Source: Plastoroseomonas arctica
GTDB taxonomy: Bacteria > Pseudomonadota > Alphaproteobacteria > Acetobacterales > Acetobacteraceae
NCBI RefSeq assembly: GCF_018128965.1
Contig: NZ_JAAEDH010000021.1
Coordinates: forward strand, 1 to 64,000
DNA length: 64,000 nucleotides
Direction of reading: 5' to 3'
Part shown: piece by piece, positions 11,898 through 21,857 of the stretch
Numbering within the stretch: position 1 is the first letter of the stretch
Layout of the letters: each line of letters starts with the position of its first letter
Notes under the pieces: model-generated
Seen by the model: the letters and a program-made list of their open reading frames with translations, nothing else
The model's database searches: none
What the model was told of the DNA's origin: nothing
Program-made: the position numbers and the translations under genes

Positions 11898-12201
11898 CGC
11901 CTGGGGAAGGGCTTTGCCCTCCCCCAGACCCCCACCCACCAGGATCGTGTCGATCCTGGACCTCCATTTGTTGGTTCCCGGATTGGGGAAGGTGAGCCTC
12001 GCCGGAGGCGAGCCGGGGTGGGGAGGGGGCGCCTGCGGTGCGATGGCAACGGGAGCACCCGCGATGCGCCCCCTCCCCACCCCGGCGCTTCAAGCCAGCA
12101 CACCCCTCCCAAGCCCAGGACCAACCCATGCAGGGGCCCGGGGATCGGCGCGATCCCCGGCGGTTGGGGGTCTGGGGGAAGGCAGCGCCTTCCCCCGGGC
12201 G
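11898..12201. repeat. Nested palindromic element, copy 1 (between trpE and a convergent gene)
   Basis: Fills the whole 304-base gap and contains no gene. From outside in: a hairpin at 11901-11927, a small hairpin AGGATCGTGTCGATCCT (11941-11957), a conserved TTTGTTGGTTCCCGGATTGGG core, then a perfect 21-base inverted repeat (12012-12032 with 12066-12086), a mirrored AAGCCCAGGACCAA core, a 10-bp stem around GGGGATCGGCGCGATCCCC (12138-12160), and a final hairpin GGGGGAAGGC/GCCTTCCCCC. Copies 2 and 3 share the order and the GATCGTGTCGATC hairpin. Likely doubles as bidirectional terminator. Confidence 0.85.
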
Positions 12202-13152
12202 TCACTCCCTCACCAGCGACCGAAGTGGCCGCCCTTCGAAGAACGCCTCCAGATTGTCGAGCACCACCTGTTGTTGTGCGGCCTGGGCCAGGCGCGAGAG
12301 GGCGGCGATGTGGGGCGTGAGGACGGTATTGGGCGCGTCTTTCAGGCGTTCCGGGACCTGCGGTTCGGTCTCGTAGACGTCGAGGCCGGCGCCGGCGATG
12401 GCGCCAGTTTCCAGGGCGTCGCAAAGGGCATCGGTGTCGATGACGCTGCCGCGCGCGACATTGACCACGGTGCCTTCGGGCCCGAGGGCACGCAGCACCG
12501 CTTCGTTCACGGCGTGGCGGTTCTCGGCACTCGCGCGGACTGTCACGACCAGGACGTCGGCCCATTCGGCCAGCGACATGAGGCTGGGGTGGTAGGCATA
12601 GGGCAGCTCGGGGCGCGGTGCCCGGCCGTGGTAGCCCACCTCCATGTCGAAGGCCGCCGAGCGGGTGGCGACGCGCTGGCCGATGGCGCCGAGGCCATAG
12701 ATGCCGATGCGCCGGCCGGCGAGGCCGGGGACCTGGGGCATGCGGTCGATGGTGAGGCTCGCCCATTTCCCGTCGCGCACCACGCGGTCGGCGCGCAGGA
12801 TGAGGCGGGCGCTCGCCAATACCAGAGCCATGGTGAACTCGGCCACGGAGATGGCGTTGGCGTCGCCCGCATGGGTCACGTGAATGCCGCGCGCGGCGGC
12901 CGCGGCGCGGTCGACGGCTTCGAAGCCGGTGCCATAGCAGCAGATCAGGCCGAGCTCGGGCATTGCCGTCTGCATCGCCGCGCTGGCGCCGAGGCTGCCG
13001 AGCGTGATCACGGCACGGGCGGCGTGCATCTCCGGCTGCAGCGCTTCCGGTGCCCAGCGCGAAGGCGGGCCGAGCAGGGTGTAGCGTTCGGCGAGGCGGT
13101 CGCGCAGCGCGTGGTGCAGCGGCATGGCGGCAAGGATGGGGTGTTTTTGCAT
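12202..13152 (-). CDS. D-isomer-specific 2-hydroxyacid dehydrogenase
   Basis: A 316-residue NAD(P)-dependent oxidoreductase of the D-2-hydroxyacid dehydrogenase family (glyoxylate/hydroxypyruvate reductase-like). The Rossmann motif is GRRIGIYGLGAIGQRVA, the substrate Arg lies in VNVARGSVIDTDAL, the Glu in GLDVYETEP, and the catalytic His in VLTPHIAALS. Exact substrate is unknown. ATG 13152 is preferred because it gives the usual N-terminus; an upstream extension is Cys-rich and unlike the family. It runs against the trp genes, between trpE and trpG, with a palindromic element at its 3' side. Confidence 0.88.
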   Translation of the reverse strand: MQKHPILAAMPLHHALRDRLAERYTLLGPPSRWAPEALQPEMHAARAVITLGSLGASAAMQTAMPELGLICCYGTGFEAVDRAAAAARGIHVTHAGDANAISVAEFTMALVLASARLILRADRVVRDGKWASLTIDRMPQVPGLAGRRIGIYGLGAIGQRVATRSAAFDMEVGYHGRAPRPELPYAYHPSLMSLAEWADVLVVTVRASAENRHAVNEAVLRALGPEGTVVNVARGSVIDTDALCDALETGAIAGAGLDVYETEPQVPERLKDAPNTVLTPHIAALSRLAQAAQQQVVLDNLEAFFEGRPLRSLVRE

Positions 13153-13250
13153 GCGCGGCTCCTGCGGAATGCCGCAGTGCAGCATGCAGCCCAGCGGGCA
13201 GCAACTCGGCACGCTTGATTCCCGCGCGCAGCCGGTTCATGCATCGGGGC

Positions 13251-13844
13251 ATGATCCTGCTGATCGACAACTACGACAGTTTCACCTTCAACCTGTGGCA
13301 CTTCCTGGGCGACCTGGGGGCCGAGGTCGTGGTCAAGCGCAACGACGCTATCGACCCGCAGGCCGTGCTTGCGATGCGGCCGGACGCCATCGTGCTCTCG
13401 CCCGGCCCGTGCACGCCGAGCGAGGCGGGCATCTGCCTGCCGCTCATCGCCCTCGCCGCTGAGGCCAAGCTGCCGGTGCTGGGCGTGTGCCTTGGCCACC
13501 AGGCGATCGGCCAGGCTCTGGGGGCCGATGTGGTCCGCGCGGACCAGCCGGTGCACGGTAAGGTGTGGGACATCCATCACGGTGGCACCGACATATTCGC
13601 CGGCCTGCCCTCGCCGTTCCGCGCCACGCGCTACCATTCCCTGGTGCTGCGGCGCGAAAGCCTGCCGCCGGAGCTGGTCGCGACCGCCTGGACCGAGGAT
13701 GGCATCGTGATGGGCGTGGCGCACCGCGACCTGCCGCTCTACGGCGTGCAATTCCACCCCGAGAGCATCGCGAGCCAGCACGGCCATGACCTGCTGCGCA
13801 ACTTTTTGACGCTCGCCGGCGTCAAGGCCCTGGCAACGGCCTGA
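13251..13844 (+). CDS. trpG: Anthranilate synthase component II (glutamine amidotransferase)
   Basis: Supplies ammonia to TrpE. The 197-residue class I amidotransferase begins [15 protein letters not shown], has the [10 protein letters not shown] loop, the nucleophile Cys in [11 protein letters not shown], and the His-Glu pair in GVQFHPESI. Length matches stand-alone TrpG/PabA. Start 13251 is the classical N-terminus; ATG four codons upstream (13239) is also possible. It could additionally serve PabB in folate synthesis, as no separate pabA is seen here. First gene of the trpGDC-moaC-moeA run. Confidence 0.95.
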   Translation: MILLIDNYDSFTFNLWHFLGDLGAEVVVKRNDAIDPQAVLAMRPDAIVLSPGPCTPSEAGICLPLIALAAEAKLPVLGVCLGHQAIGQALGADVVRADQPVHGKVWDIHHGGTDIFAGLPSPFRATRYHSLVLRRESLPPELVATAWTEDGIVMGVAHRDLPLYGVQFHPESIASQHGHDLLRNFLTLAGVKALATA

Positions 13845-13852
13845 GCCCCGCG

Positions 13853-14884
13853 ATGGACGCACCTTCCCTGAAGCCGGTCCTCGCCCGCCTCGCCGGCGGG
13901 GAGACGCTGAGTGCGGCCGAAGCCGAACTGGCCTTCGGCATCATCATGCAGGGCGAGGCGACGCCGTCCCAGATCGCTGGTCTGCTGATGGCCATGCGCG
14001 TGCGCGGCGAGACGGTGGCCGAGATGGTCGGTGCGGTGCGCGCCATGCGCGCGCGCATGGTGGGCATCGATGCGCCGCCCGGTGCGATGGACATCGTCGG
14101 CACGGGCGGGGATTCCGCCGGCACGCTGAACATCTCGACGGCCGCGGCCTTCGTGCTGGCGGGTGCCGGCGTGCCGGTTGCCAAGCACGGCAACCGCGCA
14201 GTCTCATCGAAATCGGGTGCGGCGGATGCAATCACTGCGCTCGGCATCGGGCTCGACACCCCGGTCGAGAGCCTGGGCATGATCCTGCGCGACGTGGGCA
14301 TGGTGTTCCTGATGGCGCCGCGCCATCACGCCGCCCTGCGCCACGCCGCCGGCCCGCGCGGCGAGATGGGCGTGCGCACCATCTTCAACCTGCTCGGCCC
14401 CCTGGCGAACCCGGCACGGGTGACACGGCAAATGACCGGCGCCTTCGCCCCGCAATGGCTGCGCCCGATGGCCGAGACGCTCGCCGAACTCGGCACCGAG
14501 CGCGCCTGGCTGGTGCATGGCCTGGGGCTCGACGAGCTGACGCTTGCCGGCGAGAGCCAAGTGGCGGCGCTTGAGGATGGTGCGATCCGCGAATTCACGG
14601 TGACGCCGGAGGATGCCGGACTGCCGCGCGCCGATATCGCGGCCATCCAGGGCGGCGATGCCGCGCATAATGCCGCCGCGCTTGTCGCCCTCCTGCAGGG
14701 CGCGCATGGCGCCTATCGCGACGTGGTGGTGCTGAACACCGCGGCGGGGCTTGTGGTCGCGGGCCAGGCGAGCGATCTCCGCGCCGGCGCCGCGCTCGCT
14801 GCCCGGGCGATCGACAGCGGCGCCGCGCTCGACATTCTCCACCGCCTTCGCCGTGCCTGCCCCCCCAAGGACTCTCCCCCATGA
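13853..14884 (+). CDS. trpD: Anthranilate phosphoribosyltransferase
   Basis: Joins anthranilate to PRPP, second step of the tryptophan branch. The 343-residue protein has the family signature [18 protein letters not shown] (PRPP-binding), [15 protein letters not shown], and a C-terminal helical region with [12 protein letters not shown]. It starts 8 bases after trpG and its stop overlaps the trpC start (ATGA at 14881-14884), implying translational coupling. Confidence 0.97.
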   Translation: MDAPSLKPVLARLAGGETLSAAEAELAFGIIMQGEATPSQIAGLLMAMRVRGETVAEMVGAVRAMRARMVGIDAPPGAMDIVGTGGDSAGTLNISTAAAFVLAGAGVPVAKHGNRAVSSKSGAADAITALGIGLDTPVESLGMILRDVGMVFLMAPRHHAALRHAAGPRGEMGVRTIFNLLGPLANPARVTRQMTGAFAPQWLRPMAETLAELGTERAWLVHGLGLDELTLAGESQVAALEDGAIREFTVTPEDAGLPRADIAAIQGGDAAHNAAALVALLQGAHGAYRDVVVLNTAAGLVVAGQASDLRAGAALAARAIDSGAALDILHRLRRACPPKDSPP

Positions 14885-15720
14885 ACGTCTCGGCCCCCAT
14901 TACCCCCGCCCTGCCCGATACCGTGCTGCCCGACACCCTCGCCCGCATCATTGAAGGCAAGTGGCAGGAGGTGCGCGAGCGCTCCGCCTCGGTGCCGCAG
15001 CACGAGATGGAGAAGCGCGCGCGCGATGCGAAGCCGATGCGCGACTTCACCGGCGCGCTCTGCTCCGCCGTCGCCGAGGGTCGGATCGGCCTGATTGCCG
15101 AGATCAAGCACGCCTCGCCTTCGGGTGGGGTCATCCGCGAGCCCTTCGAGCCTGCCGCCCTGGCCGCAAGCTACGAGGCGGCGGGGGCGGCCTGCCTTTC
15201 CGTGCTCACCGATGTCGAATGGTTCCAGGGCGCGACCGCGCATCTCACGGCCGCGCGCGCGGCGTGCAAGCTGCCGGTGCTCCGCAAGGATTTCATCATC
15301 CACCCCTGGCAGGTGTTCGAGAGTCGCGCGATGGGTGCGGACGCCATCCTGCTGATCATGGCGGCCCTCACCGACACGCAGGCCGATGAGCTGGAGGAGG
15401 TGGCGCGCTCGCTCGATCTCGCCGTGCTGGTCGAGGTGCATGATCAGCGCGAGCTGGAGCGCGCGCTGGGGTTGGAGACGCGCCTGGTCGGCATCAACAA
15501 CCGCGACCTCAAGACGCTGGTGACCGACATCGCGGTGACCGAGCAGCTGGCCCCGCTGGTGCCGGCCGACCGCATCCCGGTCGCCGAAAGCGGCATCCGC
15601 ACACCCGACGATGTGCGGCGGATGTCGGCGGCCGGCGCGCGCTGCATCCTGGTGGGCGAGCATCTGCTGCGCCAGCCGGACGTCGAGGCCGCGGCGCGGG
15701 CGATGGTCCAGGCCGGCTGA
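14881..15720 (+). CDS. trpC: Indole-3-glycerol phosphate synthase
   Basis: Ring-closing decarboxylation that yields indole-3-glycerol phosphate. The 279-residue TIM-barrel has [14 protein letters not shown] (catalytic Lys), [22 protein letters not shown] split over the second conserved block, [13 protein letters not shown] (Glu), and [10 protein letters not shown]. Stand-alone TrpC, not fused to TrpF. Four-base overlap with trpD and one-base overlap (TGATG) with moaC. The remaining genes trpF, trpB and trpA are not in the window. Confidence 0.97.
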   Translation: MNVSAPITPALPDTVLPDTLARIIEGKWQEVRERSASVPQHEMEKRARDAKPMRDFTGALCSAVAEGRIGLIAEIKHASPSGGVIREPFEPAALAASYEAAGAACLSVLTDVEWFQGATAHLTAARAACKLPVLRKDFIIHPWQVFESRAMGADAILLIMAALTDTQADELEEVARSLDLAVLVEVHDQRELERALGLETRLVGINNRDLKTLVTDIAVTEQLAPLVPADRIPVAESGIRTPDDVRRMSAAGARCILVGEHLLRQPDVEAAARAMVQAG

Positions 15721-16193
15721 TGTCCGGCTTCACCCATTTCGACGCGGCCGGCCGCGCCGCGATGGTGGATGTGAGCGACAAGGATTGCACGGTGCGTGTC
15801 GCGATAGCGCGCGGCCGCATCGTCATGGCGCCCGAGACGCTGGCGCGGATCATGGATGGCCAGGTCGGCAAAGGCGATGTGCTGGGTGTCGCGCGGCTGG
15901 CTGGCATCATGGCGGCCAAGCGCACCGCGGAGCTGATCCCGCTATGCCACCCACTGATGCTGTCCAAGGTCTCGGTGGAGCTGACGCCGGCGGCACCCGA
16001 TGCTGTCGAGATCGAGGCGATGGTGAAGCTCACCGGGCAGACGGGGGTGGAGATGGAGGCGTTGACGGCGGTCACCATCGCCGCGCTGACCGTCTACGAC
16101 ATGTGCAAGGCGGCCGATCGCGGCATGCGGATCGAGGCGGTGCGGCTGGTCCACAAATCCGGCGGCAAGTCGGGCGAGTTCCACGGCGCATGA
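15720..16193 (+). CDS. moaC: Cyclic pyranopterin monophosphate synthase
   Basis: Second step of molybdenum cofactor synthesis. The 157-residue protein contains the family blocks [42 protein letters not shown] (given here as two adjoining parts), [22 protein letters not shown] and a terminal [12 protein letters not shown] overlaps the trpC stop by one base, so it is co-translated with the Trp genes. This trpC-moaC-moeA order is common in Alphaproteobacteria. Confidence 0.97.
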   Translation: MSGFTHFDAAGRAAMVDVSDKDCTVRVAIARGRIVMAPETLARIMDGQVGKGDVLGVARLAGIMAAKRTAELIPLCHPLMLSKVSVELTPAAPDAVEIEAMVKLTGQTGVEMEALTAVTIAALTVYDMCKAADRGMRIEAVRLVHKSGGKSGEFHGA

Positions 16194-17380
16194 TCGCGCT
16201 CGAGGAGGCGCGGGCGCGCATCCTGGACGGGCTGTCGCCGACCCCGGCCGAGACGGTGGGCCTGTCGGAAGCCTGGGGCCGAGTAACGGCGCGTGCGGTG
16301 GTGGCGCGGGTGACGCAGCCGCCGGCCGATGTCTCGGCGATGGATGGCTATGCCGTGCGGACGGCCGATGCGGTGGCGGGCGCGGTCCTGCGCCAGGTCG
16401 GCGCCGCCCCTGCGGGGCATCCCTTCGCGGGCAGCGTCGGGCCGGGCGAGACGGTGCGCCTCTTCACAGGTTCCTTCGTGCCCGAAGGCGCGGATGCGAT
16501 CCTGCTGCAGGAGGATGCGCAGGCTGAGGGTGCGCGCATCACGGTCGGCGAGAGCGTGGTGGTCGCGCGCTGGATCCGCCGTCGCGGGCTAGACTTCGCG
16601 GCCGGCGACACGCTGATCCCGGCCGGGCGGCGCCTGACCGCGCGCGATGTCGGGCTGGCCGCGGCGTGCAACCATCCCTGGCTCACCGTGCGTCGGCGAC
16701 CGCGCATCGGCATCCTCGCCACCGGTGACGAGATCGCGCTGCCGGGCGAGCCGATCCCGGCGGGGGGCATCGTCTCCTCCAACGCACATGCGCTGGCCGC
16801 CTTGGTCCGCGCCGGTGGCGGCGAACCGGTGGTGCTGCCGATCGCGGCCGATGACCGCGCCGCGATCGCGGAAGCCGCACGCGCCGCACGCGCCTGCGAC
16901 ATGCTGGTGACGACGGGTGGCGCCAGCGTCGGCGACCATGATCTGGTGCAGGCGGCCCTCGGCCCAGAGGGGTTCGCGCTGGATTTCTGGCAGATCGCCA
17001 TGCGGCCGGGAAAGCCACTGATCTGGGGTCGGCTCGGCACGACGCCGGTGCTCGGCCTGCCCGGCAATCCCGTGAGCGCGCTGGTCTGCGCCGTGCAGTT
17101 CCTGCTCCCTGCAATGGCGGTGATGAGCGGCCTGCCCGCCGGCGCGCCGCCCACGGTGCGGGTGCGCGCGGGCGCGGCGCTGGCCGAGAACGACAAACGC
17201 TTCGACCATCTGCGCGCCACACTCGAGGATGACGTGGCGACGCCCTTCGCGCAGCAGGACAGCTCCATGCTGGCGAACCTCGCCCGCGCCGATGCGCTGA
17301 TCCTGCGCGCGCCCTTCGCCCCGGCGGTGCCGGCCGGCAGCATCGTCGAGGCTATCCTGCTGCGCGCGTTGGGCGCCTGA
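16190..17380 (+). CDS. moeA: Molybdopterin molybdotransferase
   Basis: Inserts molybdate into adenylylated molybdopterin. The 396-residue protein shows the usual order: domain with [10 protein letters not shown], the [12 protein letters not shown] region, the MoCF-binding (MogA-like) fold with [27 protein letters not shown], and [12 protein letters not shown], and the C-terminal beta barrel. The ATG is embedded in the moaC stop (ATGA 16190-16193). It would serve any molybdoenzyme in the cell, including the sulfite-oxidase-fold protein at 38 kb. Confidence 0.96.
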   Translation: MIALEEARARILDGLSPTPAETVGLSEAWGRVTARAVVARVTQPPADVSAMDGYAVRTADAVAGAVLRQVGAAPAGHPFAGSVGPGETVRLFTGSFVPEGADAILLQEDAQAEGARITVGESVVVARWIRRRGLDFAAGDTLIPAGRRLTARDVGLAAACNHPWLTVRRRPRIGILATGDEIALPGEPIPAGGIVSSNAHALAALVRAGGGEPVVLPIAADDRAAIAEAARAARACDMLVTTGGASVGDHDLVQAALGPEGFALDFWQIAMRPGKPLIWGRLGTTPVLGLPGNPVSALVCAVQFLLPAMAVMSGLPAGAPPTVRVRAGAALAENDKRFDHLRATLEDDVATPFAQQDSSMLANLARADALILRAPFAPAVPAGSIVEAILLRALGA

Positions 17381-17439
17381 GGCTCAGCCCATCACCGGTG
17401 GCGTGGACGAGTCGCATTTTTTGTTTGACGACCTGTGGG

Positions 17440-17454
17440 GAACTTTTCTAGAAC
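17440..17454 (-). promoter_or_regulatory. LexA (SOS) box upstream of lexA
   Basis: The sequence GAAC-TTTTCTA-GAAC is, on the minus strand, GTTC-N7-GTTC, the direct-repeat SOS box described for Alphaproteobacteria. It lies 61 bases before the lexA ATG. A possible -35 TTGACG is at 17425-17430 and the box overlaps where the -10 element would fall, so binding should block transcription. It supports autoregulation of lexA. Confidence 0.85.
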
Positions 17455-17514
17455 ACCCGCACTGGTTGCCGCTTTGTTCACCGAGTCGCGGCGACCCCGG
17501 GAGAAGCCTCGCCC

Positions 17515-18228
17515 ATGTTGACCCGCAAGCAGCATGAACTGCTGATCTTCATCGACAAGCACCTGCGTACCACGGGCTTCTCACCCTCTTTTGAGGAGAT
17601 GAAGGATGCGCTCAAGCTGAAGTCGAAGTCGGGCATCCACCGCCTGATCACCGCCCTCGAGGAACGCCAGTTCCTCCGCCGCCGCGCCCATCGCGCCCGC
17701 GCGCTCGAGGTCATCCGCATGCCCGAGAGCCTGGGGCCGAAGTCGCGTACGCCCGAGCCCGAGGCGCCGCAATTCGCCCCCAACGTCATCCGTGGCAATT
17801 TCGCGCCCAACCTCGCCGGCGTGCAGAAATCCGCCAACGAGGCCGCCGCCGTCCACCTGCCGCTGTACGGGCGGATCGCCGCCGGCCTGCCGATCGAGGC
17901 GCTGCGTGACCAGGGCACCTCGGTGGAGGTGCCGGCCGCGATGCTCGGCAATGGCGACCACTACGCGCTCGAGGTCGCCGGTGATTCGATGATCGACGCC
18001 GGCATCCTCGACGGCGACACCGTGATCATCCGCCGTGACGACGTGGCGGAAAACGGGTCCATCGTCGTGGCCCTGGTCGATGAGAACGAGGTCACGCTGA
18101 AGCGGCTGCGCCGGCGTGGTAATTCCATCGCGCTCGAGGCAGCGAACCCGCGCTATGAGACGCGGATCTTCGGGCCGGACCGGGTGCGCGTTCAGGGCAA
18201 GCTGATCGCGCTGATGCGGCGGTACTGA
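17515..18228 (+). CDS. lexA: LexA SOS repressor
   Basis: Self-cleaving repressor of the DNA-damage response. The 237-residue protein has an N-terminal winged helix (residues 1-65, with [20 protein letters not shown] as the recognition part), a linker, and a S24 peptidase-type C-terminal domain. The autocleavage bond is Ala123-Gly124 (RIAAGLPIE), the catalytic Ser is 158 (AGDSMIDAG) and the Lys is 196 (EVTLKRL). All needed residues are present. A perfect alphaproteobacterial SOS box precedes it at 17440-17454. Separate transcription unit from moeA. Confidence 0.97.
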   Translation: MLTRKQHELLIFIDKHLRTTGFSPSFEEMKDALKLKSKSGIHRLITALEERQFLRRRAHRARALEVIRMPESLGPKSRTPEPEAPQFAPNVIRGNFAPNLAGVQKSANEAAAVHLPLYGRIAAGLPIEALRDQGTSVEVPAAMLGNGDHYALEVAGDSMIDAGILDGDTVIIRRDDVAENGSIVVALVDENEVTLKRLRRRGNSIALEAANPRYETRIFGPDRVRVQGKLIALMRRY

Positions 18229-18234
18229 ACCGCC

Positions 18235-20355
18235 TCACTCTGTCGGCAACGGCGGCAGCTGCGCGTCCAGCACGCGCGGCGCCGGCGGCGGCGGCACCCA
18301 GGGCCGCCGGCCACGCTGGGCGCGGTCTGACAACACCACGGCGCCTTCCGGGCTGAGCCAGATGGCGTGGGCGCCGTCGCGCCAGACGCTGAAGCGGTCC
18401 ACCACCTGGCTCGCGCGGCAGCGCGGCCGCACCGGCTCGGCCGAGACCAGAACCGCCGCCGTGCCGCAATAGCTGCCGGATTCGCCCATGCGCACCAGCA
18501 CGGCGTCGGTGCCACCTGGCTGTGGCGTGACGCGGCAGATGTCGCCGGTGCAGCGCAGGCCGGGATCATTCGAGTTGGGCAGGATCGGCTCCGCCACGGT
18601 GCGGCCCGCGGCGCGCAGGAAGGCGTCACGGGTGAAGTTGCTGCCGCCCGAGAGCCGCTGGAGGAAGGTCCCCGCCTCCGTGCGCACCAGGATCACCCGC
18701 GCATCGGCCGAGACCAGGATATCCGGCGGGCGGATCACCAGCCCCGCCGACAACCCGGCCGCGATGATGGGAACACCCACCAACCGCCCGGCGCCGCGCC
18801 ACAGGCACAGAAGCAGAAACCCGAAGCTCGCGATCGCCAGCCCCTCGGCCGGGATGGGCCGCATCGGCACCGCGGCCCCCGGCCAGGCGGCCACCGCCTC
18901 GGCGATATCCAGGGTCAGCTGCGCCCCCCAGCCCATCGCCGCGAGCGGCAGGGTATCAAGACCGAGCGGCATCAGGGCGAGGGCCAGCATCCCCGCCGGC
19001 ATCACCAGCACCGAGGTGAGCGGCACCGCCAGCGCATTCGCCGCCATGCCGTAGAGCTGCACCCGGCCGAAATGGTGCAGGCCGAAGGGCGTGGTCGCCG
19101 CCCCCGCCAGCAGGCTGGTCAGCAGCAGCGCGAGCAGCGCCAGCGCAAGCCAGCGCAAGGCGGCGCGCACCACCCCCTGCCCGGCCTGCCGTCTCGGCAG
19201 CCAGGGGCGCAGCGCCTCGAACCCCGCGATCAGCGCCAGCACCGCGGCGAAGCTCATCTGGAAGCTCGGGCCGGTCAGGGATTCCGGCTGCACCAGCATC
19301 ACCACCGCCGCGGCGAAGGCGAGCACGCGCGGCGACAACGCGCGCCGCCCCAGCACCAGCCCGAGCGTCACCAGCGCCGCCATCGCGAAGCTGCGCTGCA
19401 TCGGCACCTGGAAGGCGGTGAGCACGAGATAGGCGCCCCCCGCGACCAGCGCACCCAGCGCCGGCCATCGCCGCCCGTCGCCGCGCAGCGCAAGCGCGGG
19501 GATTGCCGCGATGAGGAAGCGCAGGACCGTGAAGGCGCAGCCCATGACGATCGCGATGTGCAGCCCCGAGACCGAGAGCAGGTGCGCGAGGCCGGAATCG
19601 CGCATCGCCTGCATCGCCGGTGCCGGGATCGCCCCCTGGGATCCGGTGAGCAGCGCTGCCGCGACGGTCCCCGCCGCACCGGGGATCAGCGATGTCACGC
19701 GCGCCTCGATCGCGGTGCGGGTGGCGGCCAGCGGCGGCGCCGCTCCACTTCCCGGCTCGACGCTCGCAGGCCCCAGTGCCGAGCCCGACGCCCCCAGCCC
19801 CGAGAACCAGGCGCCGCGCTGGAAATCCCACGCACCCGGATAGGCCGGCGGCGGCGGTGGGCGCAGCAGGGTGCGCAACGTGAGCGTATCGCCCGGTTCC
19901 GGCCGCGCCGGATCATTGGCGCGCAGCCGCACCCGGACCAGGCGCGGCAGCGCCGCCTCCTGCCCGATGCGCGCCTGCGCGAGCGCCACGCGCCGCCCCT
20001 CCGGCAGCATCTCGACGGACTGCACGATGCCGGTGACGATCACCGCGTTGCGCGGCAGGTCGAGCGCGGGGGCGGCGTGCTCGCCATGCCAGGACGCCGC
20101 GGCGAAACCAAGTGCCGCCGCCGCGATGAGCCCCAGCGACCACCCCGCCAGTGGATGCCAGCGCGCCGCGGCCAGCGCCGCCGTGACCAGCGGCAGGACC
20201 AGCCAGCGCCAGGCGGGCGAAGGCTCCTCCAGCAGCGCAAAGTAGCCGAGGATCCCGACGCCCAACGCCACCGCGAGCCAGGGCGCGAGCGCGTCGCCCT
20301 GTCGCGCGAACACGCCGAGCCCCGCGCGCGCGAGCCGCGACGGCAGGGCGGGCAC
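18235..20355 (-). CDS. comEC: ComEC/Rec2 family DNA-uptake channel protein
   Basis: A 706-residue polytopic membrane protein. Residues from about 25 to 220 hold two or three helices and a DUF4131-like soluble region; the Competence core follows with the hallmark LAHLLSVSGLHIAIVMG and many helices (LVTLGLVLGRRALSPRVLAF, ALALLALLLTSLLAGAA). The C-terminal about 150 residues are soluble, with no HxHxDH metallo-beta-lactamase motif, as in many alphaproteobacterial versions. Known relatives move single-stranded DNA across the inner membrane during transformation. The start drawn is GTG 20355. It converges on lexA and diverges from gltX. Confidence 0.92.
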   Translation of the reverse strand: MPALPSRLARAGLGVFARQGDALAPWLAVALGVGILGYFALLEEPSPAWRWLVLPLVTAALAAARWHPLAGWSLGLIAAAALGFAAASWHGEHAAPALDLPRNAVIVTGIVQSVEMLPEGRRVALAQARIGQEAALPRLVRVRLRANDPARPEPGDTLTLRTLLRPPPPPAYPGAWDFQRGAWFSGLGASGSALGPASVEPGSGAAPPLAATRTAIEARVTSLIPGAAGTVAAALLTGSQGAIPAPAMQAMRDSGLAHLLSVSGLHIAIVMGCAFTVLRFLIAAIPALALRGDGRRWPALGALVAGGAYLVLTAFQVPMQRSFAMAALVTLGLVLGRRALSPRVLAFAAAVVMLVQPESLTGPSFQMSFAAVLALIAGFEALRPWLPRRQAGQGVVRAALRWLALALLALLLTSLLAGAATTPFGLHHFGRVQLYGMAANALAVPLTSVLVMPAGMLALALMPLGLDTLPLAAMGWGAQLTLDIAEAVAAWPGAAVPMRPIPAEGLAIASFGFLLLCLWRGAGRLVGVPIIAAGLSAGLVIRPPDILVSADARVILVRTEAGTFLQRLSGGSNFTRDAFLRAAGRTVAEPILPNSNDPGLRCTGDICRVTPQPGGTDAVLVRMGESGSYCGTAAVLVSAEPVRPRCRASQVVDRFSVWRDGAHAIWLSPEGAVVLSDRAQRGRRPWVPPPPAPRVLDAQLPPLPTE

Positions 20356-20483
20356 GATCGGAACTGCGGTGGGGACGGCGAAGGACAGGGTGCAACCTCC
20401 GCGTGCAATCTGGACGTGTGCGTTGCGAAACGAAAGCCTCGCGCGCGATTCACGCGGCGGAGAATCTGCGCTATTGCCGCGCC

Positions 20484-21857
20484 ATGACCGTCCGCACCCG
20501 CTTCGCCCCCTCGCCCACCGGCTTCCTGCACATCGGCGGCGCCCGCACCGCGCTGTTCAACTACCTCTTCGCGCGCCACCACGGCGGCCAGTACCTGCTG
20601 CGCATCGAAGACACCGACAAGGCGCGCAGCACGCCCGAAGCCGTGGACCAGATCATCCGCAGCCTCGCCTGGCTGGAGCTGCCGCCCGACGAGCCGCCGG
20701 TCTTTCAGAGCGCGCGCGAAGCCCGCCACGCGGAGGTCGCACGCGAACTCCTCGCCAAGGGCGCGGCCTACCTCGCCTACGACACCGCCGAGGAACTGGC
20801 GGCCATGCGCACCGCCGCCGAGGCAGAAAAACGCCCCTTCCGCTACGACGGCTCACGCTGGATCGACGGCGCCACCCCGCCCGAGGGAGTCGCCCCCGTG
20901 ATCCGCATCAAGGCCCCGCGCGGCGGCGAGACGGTGGTGCACGACCTGGTCCAGGGCGAGGTCCGCGTCGCTCACGCGGAGCTCGACGACATGATCATCC
21001 TCCGCTCCGACGGTTCACCCACCTACCTGCACGCGGTCGTCGTCGACGACCACGACATGGCCATCACCCACGTCATCCGCGGCGACGACCACCTCACGAA
21101 CACCTTCCGCCAATGCATGGTCTACGACGCCATGGGCTGGGAGCGCCCCGCCTTTGCACATATCCCGCTCATCCACGGCGCCGATGGCGCCAAGCTTTCC
21201 AAGCGCCACGGTGCCGTGGGAGTCGGCGAGTTTGAAAACCAGGGCTTCCTGCCCGAGGCGGTGTGCAACTACCTCCTCCGCCTCGGCTGGGGCCATGGCG
21301 ACGAGGAATTCGTCCGCCGCGAGCGCGCCATCGCACTCTTCGACCTCGCCGATGTCGGCCGCAGCGCATCGCGCATGGACTACGCCAAACTCACCCACCT
21401 CAACGGCCAGTACCTGCGCCAGGCCGACGACCAGCGCCTGGTCGACGCCGTGCTCGCGCGCACCGGCCCCACGCCGCATGCCGCGCGCATCGCCTCGCTG
21501 ATGCCGACGCTGAAGGAACGCGCGAAATCCCTCAATGAAATCGTCGCCGGCGTCGCCTTCGCCCTGACCGACACCGCCCCCACCCCGGACGGCAAGGCCG
21601 CCGCCCTCCTTACCCCCGAGACGAAGCCCCATCTCCGCGCCATCTCCGACATCCTCGCGCAAACCCCCTGGGACAAGGCCGCCATCGAAGCCGCCATGCG
21701 CAGCTACGCCGAAACCCACGCCATCAAGCTCGGCACCGTCGCCCAGCCGATGCGCGCTGCGCTGACCGGCAGCACCACTAGCCCCCCGGTCGATGCCGTC
21801 CTTGTCGCACTCGGCCGCGAGGAGTCCCTGGCGCGGCTGCGGGGTGCGGCGGGGTAG
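20484..21857 (+). CDS. gltX: Glutamyl-tRNA synthetase
   Basis: Charges tRNA-Glu (and in bacteria lacking GlnRS, tRNA-Gln, when followed by GatCAB). The 457-residue class I synthetase begins TVRTRFAPSPTGFLHIGGAR (HIGH-type motif HIGG), has LLRIEDTD, the editing/acceptor region, and the KMSKS-type loop AKLSKRHGAVGV. The C-terminal anticodon-binding domain is helical. ATG 20484 places the conserved N-terminus first. Alphaproteobacteria often carry two copies; no second copy is in this window. Confidence 0.96.
   Translation: MTVRTRFAPSPTGFLHIGGARTALFNYLFARHHGGQYLLRIEDTDKARSTPEAVDQIIRSLAWLELPPDEPPVFQSAREARHAEVARELLAKGAAYLAYDTAEELAAMRTAAEAEKRPFRYDGSRWIDGATPPEGVAPVIRIKAPRGGETVVHDLVQGEVRVAHAELDDMIILRSDGSPTYLHAVVVDDHDMAITHVIRGDDHLTNTFRQCMVYDAMGWERPAFAHIPLIHGADGAKLSKRHGAVGVGEFENQGFLPEAVCNYLLRLGWGHGDEEFVRRERAIALFDLADVGRSASRMDYAKLTHLNGQYLRQADDQRLVDAVLARTGPTPHAARIASLMPTLKERAKSLNEIVAGVAFALTDTAPTPDGKAAALLTPETKPHLRAISDILAQTPWDKAAIEAAMRSYAETHAIKLGTVAQPMRAALTGSTTSPPVDAVLVALGREESLARLRGAAG

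Noticed and set aside
11898-12201. Insertion sequence or MITE with target duplication
   Set aside because: No transposase and no clear target-site duplication; described as a nested palindromic element instead.
18235-20355. ComEC with a C-terminal metallo-beta-lactamase domain
   Set aside because: No HxHxDH motif is present in the C-terminal region; it is the short version.
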